Part shown: positions 62,776-64,000 of the stretch, one piece after another
Numbering within the stretch: position 1 is the stretch's first letter
How the letters are laid out: each line of letters begins with the position of its first letter
Origin: Pseudomonas baetica
Lineage (GTDB): Bacteria > Pseudomonadota > Gammaproteobacteria > Pseudomonadales > Pseudomonadaceae
Assembly (NCBI RefSeq): GCF_019733355.1
Contig: NZ_JAIHLQ010000011.1
Coordinates: forward strand, 1-64,000
Direction: 5' to 3'
Length of the DNA: 64,000 nucleotides
The notes under the pieces: model-generated
Seen by the model: only the letters and a program-made list of their open reading frames with translations
Told to the model about the DNA's origin: nothing
The model's database searches: none
Program-made: the position numbers and the translations under genes

Positions 62776-64000
62776 ATGACTGCCCTGACCGGTTCGCGAT
62801 CCCATCGGTTTTCCAGGTCTGACTACAAGACCCTGGGCCTCGCAGCCCTGGGTGGTGCACTGGAAATCTACGACTTCATTATCTTCGTGTTTTTCGCACT
62901 GACCCTCAGTCAGCTGTTCTTTCCGCCAGAGATGCCGCAGTGGCTGAGATTGCTGCAAAGCTTCGGCATTTTTGTCACTGGCTATCTGGCACGACCGCTC
63001 GGCGGAATTCTGATGGCGCACTTCGCCGATCAGCTGGGGCGCAAGCGCGTGTTCAGCCTGAGCATCTTGATGATGGCGTTGCCCTGCCTGCTCATTGGCA
63101 TCATGCCGACCTACGCTCAGATTGGTTACTTCGCACCGTTGCTGCTGTTGCTGCTGCGTGTGTTGCAAGGCGCCGCAGTCGGTGGGGAAGTGCCGAGTGC
63201 CTGGGTGTTCGTCGCCGAGCACGCGCCGGCCGGTCATCGCGGTTATGCGCTGGGTTTCCTGCAAGCCGGACTGACCTTTGGCTATTTGCTCGGAGCGCTG
63301 ACCGCGACCCTGCTGGCGCAAGTGTTCACTCCCGCGGAAATTCTCGATTACGCGTGGCGCTTTCCGTTCCTGCTCGGCGGACTGTTCGGCGTGATCGGTG
63401 TCTGGCTGCGTCGCTGGCTGAGCGAGACGCCGGTGTTCATGGCTTTGCAGGCGCGCCGTGAGGCTGACGCCGAACTGCCGTTGCGCACCGTGATGCGCGA
63501 GCATCGGCACATGTTGTTGCCGGCGATGATTCTGACCTGCGTGCTGACGTCGGCAGTGGTGGTGCTGGTGGTGATCACCCCGACGGTCATGCAAAAAAGC
63601 TTCGGCATGAGCCCCAGCCATACATTCGCCCTGAGCAGCCTCGGTATTGTCTTCCTGAATATCGGTTGTGTGCTGGCCGGGTTGATCGTCGACCGGCTCG
63701 GCGCCTGGCGCACGGTCATGTTGTACAGCGTGCTGCTGCCGGTCGGCGTGGCCTTGCTTTATGGCTGCCTGATCAGTGGCGGTGCGTGGCTGGGGCTGGC
63801 GTATGCGCTGGCGGGATTGGGTTGTGGTGTGGTTGGCGCAGTGCCGTCGGTGATGGTTAGCCTGTTTCCCGCACACATCCGCGTCTCGGGCATTTCGTTT
63901 ACCTACAACATTGCCTATGCACTGTGGGCGAGCACCACGCCGCTGTTGTTGATCGGGCTGATGCCGTGGAGCCCGTGGGTGTGTGTGGCGTACAGCCTGG
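62776..64000 (+). CDS. MFS transporter, MHS (proline/betaine-type) family, partial at 3' end
   Basis: First ~408 residues of a metabolite-proton symporter; open at the window end. MHS marks: ALGGALEIYDFIIFVFFALT, LARPLGGILMAHFADQLGRK and RVLQGAAVGGEVPSAWVFVA. It is divergent from the cluster's first gene, which suggests co-regulation or uptake of a precursor; a chance neighbour is equally possible. Confidence 0.88.
   Translation, partial: MTALTGSRSHRFSRSDYKTLGLAALGGALEIYDFIIFVFFALTLSQLFFPPEMPQWLRLLQSFGIFVTGYLARPLGGILMAHFADQLGRKRVFSLSILMMALPCLLIGIMPTYAQIGYFAPLLLLLLRVLQGAAVGGEVPSAWVFVAEHAPAGHRGYALGFLQAGLTFGYLLGALTATLLAQVFTPAEILDYAWRFPFLLGGLFGVIGVWLRRWLSETPVFMALQARREADAELPLRTVMREHRHMLLPAMILTCVLTSAVVVLVVITPTVMQKSFGMSPSHTFALSSLGIVFLNIGCVLAGLIVDRLGAWRTVMLYSVLLPVGVALLYGCLISGGAWLGLAYALAGLGCGVVGAVPSVMVSLFPAHIRVSGISFTYNIAYALWASTTPLLLIGLMPWSPWVCVAYSL

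Noticed and set aside
62575-63876. 433-codon minus-strand frame opposite the MFS gene
   Set aside because: Gln/His-rich antisense translation with no family features; the plus strand encodes a clear MHS transporter.

Overview
The window reads as chromosomal DNA of a Pseudomonas of the fluorescens group. The evidence is a lapA/lapEBC large-adhesin locus and pgaABCD that both match that group's gene content, GC-rich codon use, and REP/REPIN repeats with the GCGGGCTTGCTCGCG core typical of these genomes. No rRNA, tRNA, IS element, phage integrase or CRISPR array was seen.

Layout. (1) 1-8.3 kb: the 5' end of a LapA-type adhesin on the minus strand (cut by the window edge, built of near-identical ~100-residue repeats), divergent from its type I secretion genes lapE-lapB-lapC. 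(2) 8.4-13.7 kb: a LysR regulator and a tripartite EmrAB-NodT-like drug exporter; a REPIN is translated in frame at the start of the NodT gene. (3) 13.8-14.5 kb: a HigBA-like toxin-antitoxin pair with a perfect palindrome upstream. (4) 14.6-33.7 kb: an unusual secretion-and-decoration island. It holds two HlyD-type adaptors (one with a cytoplasmic GAF-like domain), a membrane M50 metalloprotease fused to a third HlyD-like domain, a GNAT acetyltransferase, a phage-tail-collar (microcystin-dependent) protein with a DUF6916 partner, a GT39-type membrane glycosyltransferase, a sulfotransferase, a 2118-residue LEPR/DUF4347 protein with 13 Ig-like repeats, a TolC-family lipoprotein, an APS kinase, an aspartyl/asparaginyl beta-hydroxylase and a second sulfotransferase. 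I infer that the M50/HlyD/TolC proteins export the giant protein without an ABC ATPase and that the other enzymes hydroxylate, sulfate or glycosylate it. (5) 33.7-36 kb: slipin/short NfeD, DUF2789 and a decayed relBE. (6) 36-41 kb: MarR regulator and a FUSC-DUF1656-HlyD-NodT efflux operon. (7) 41-43.5 kb: a two-TM protein of unknown role and a YdgA-family protein. (8) 43.8-50.2 kb: pgaABCD for poly-N-acetylglucosamine, then a PEBP-like periplasmic protein.

(9) 51.2-64 kb: a MocR-type regulator and a tightly packed nine-gene minus-strand operon. It encodes an AsnRS-like asparagine synthetase, an FMN-dependent monooxygenase, an MFS exporter, two glutamate-mutase-like subunits (B12-binding S-like and catalytic E-like), two ATP-grasp ligases, an N-type ATP pyrophosphatase and a PanB-like hydroxymethyltransferase, and it is flanked by a divergent MFS transporter. 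I do not recognise this gene set as a described pathway; it looks like a non-NRPS route to a small modified amino acid or peptide.

Taken together, the first 50 kb is rich in surface and biofilm functions (LapA adhesin, giant Ig-repeat protein, PNAG), and the last 13 kb is a candidate biosynthetic cluster. Island (4) and cluster (9) are the two best candidates for undescribed biology. Functions were assigned by reading motifs and recalling families; no database search was run.
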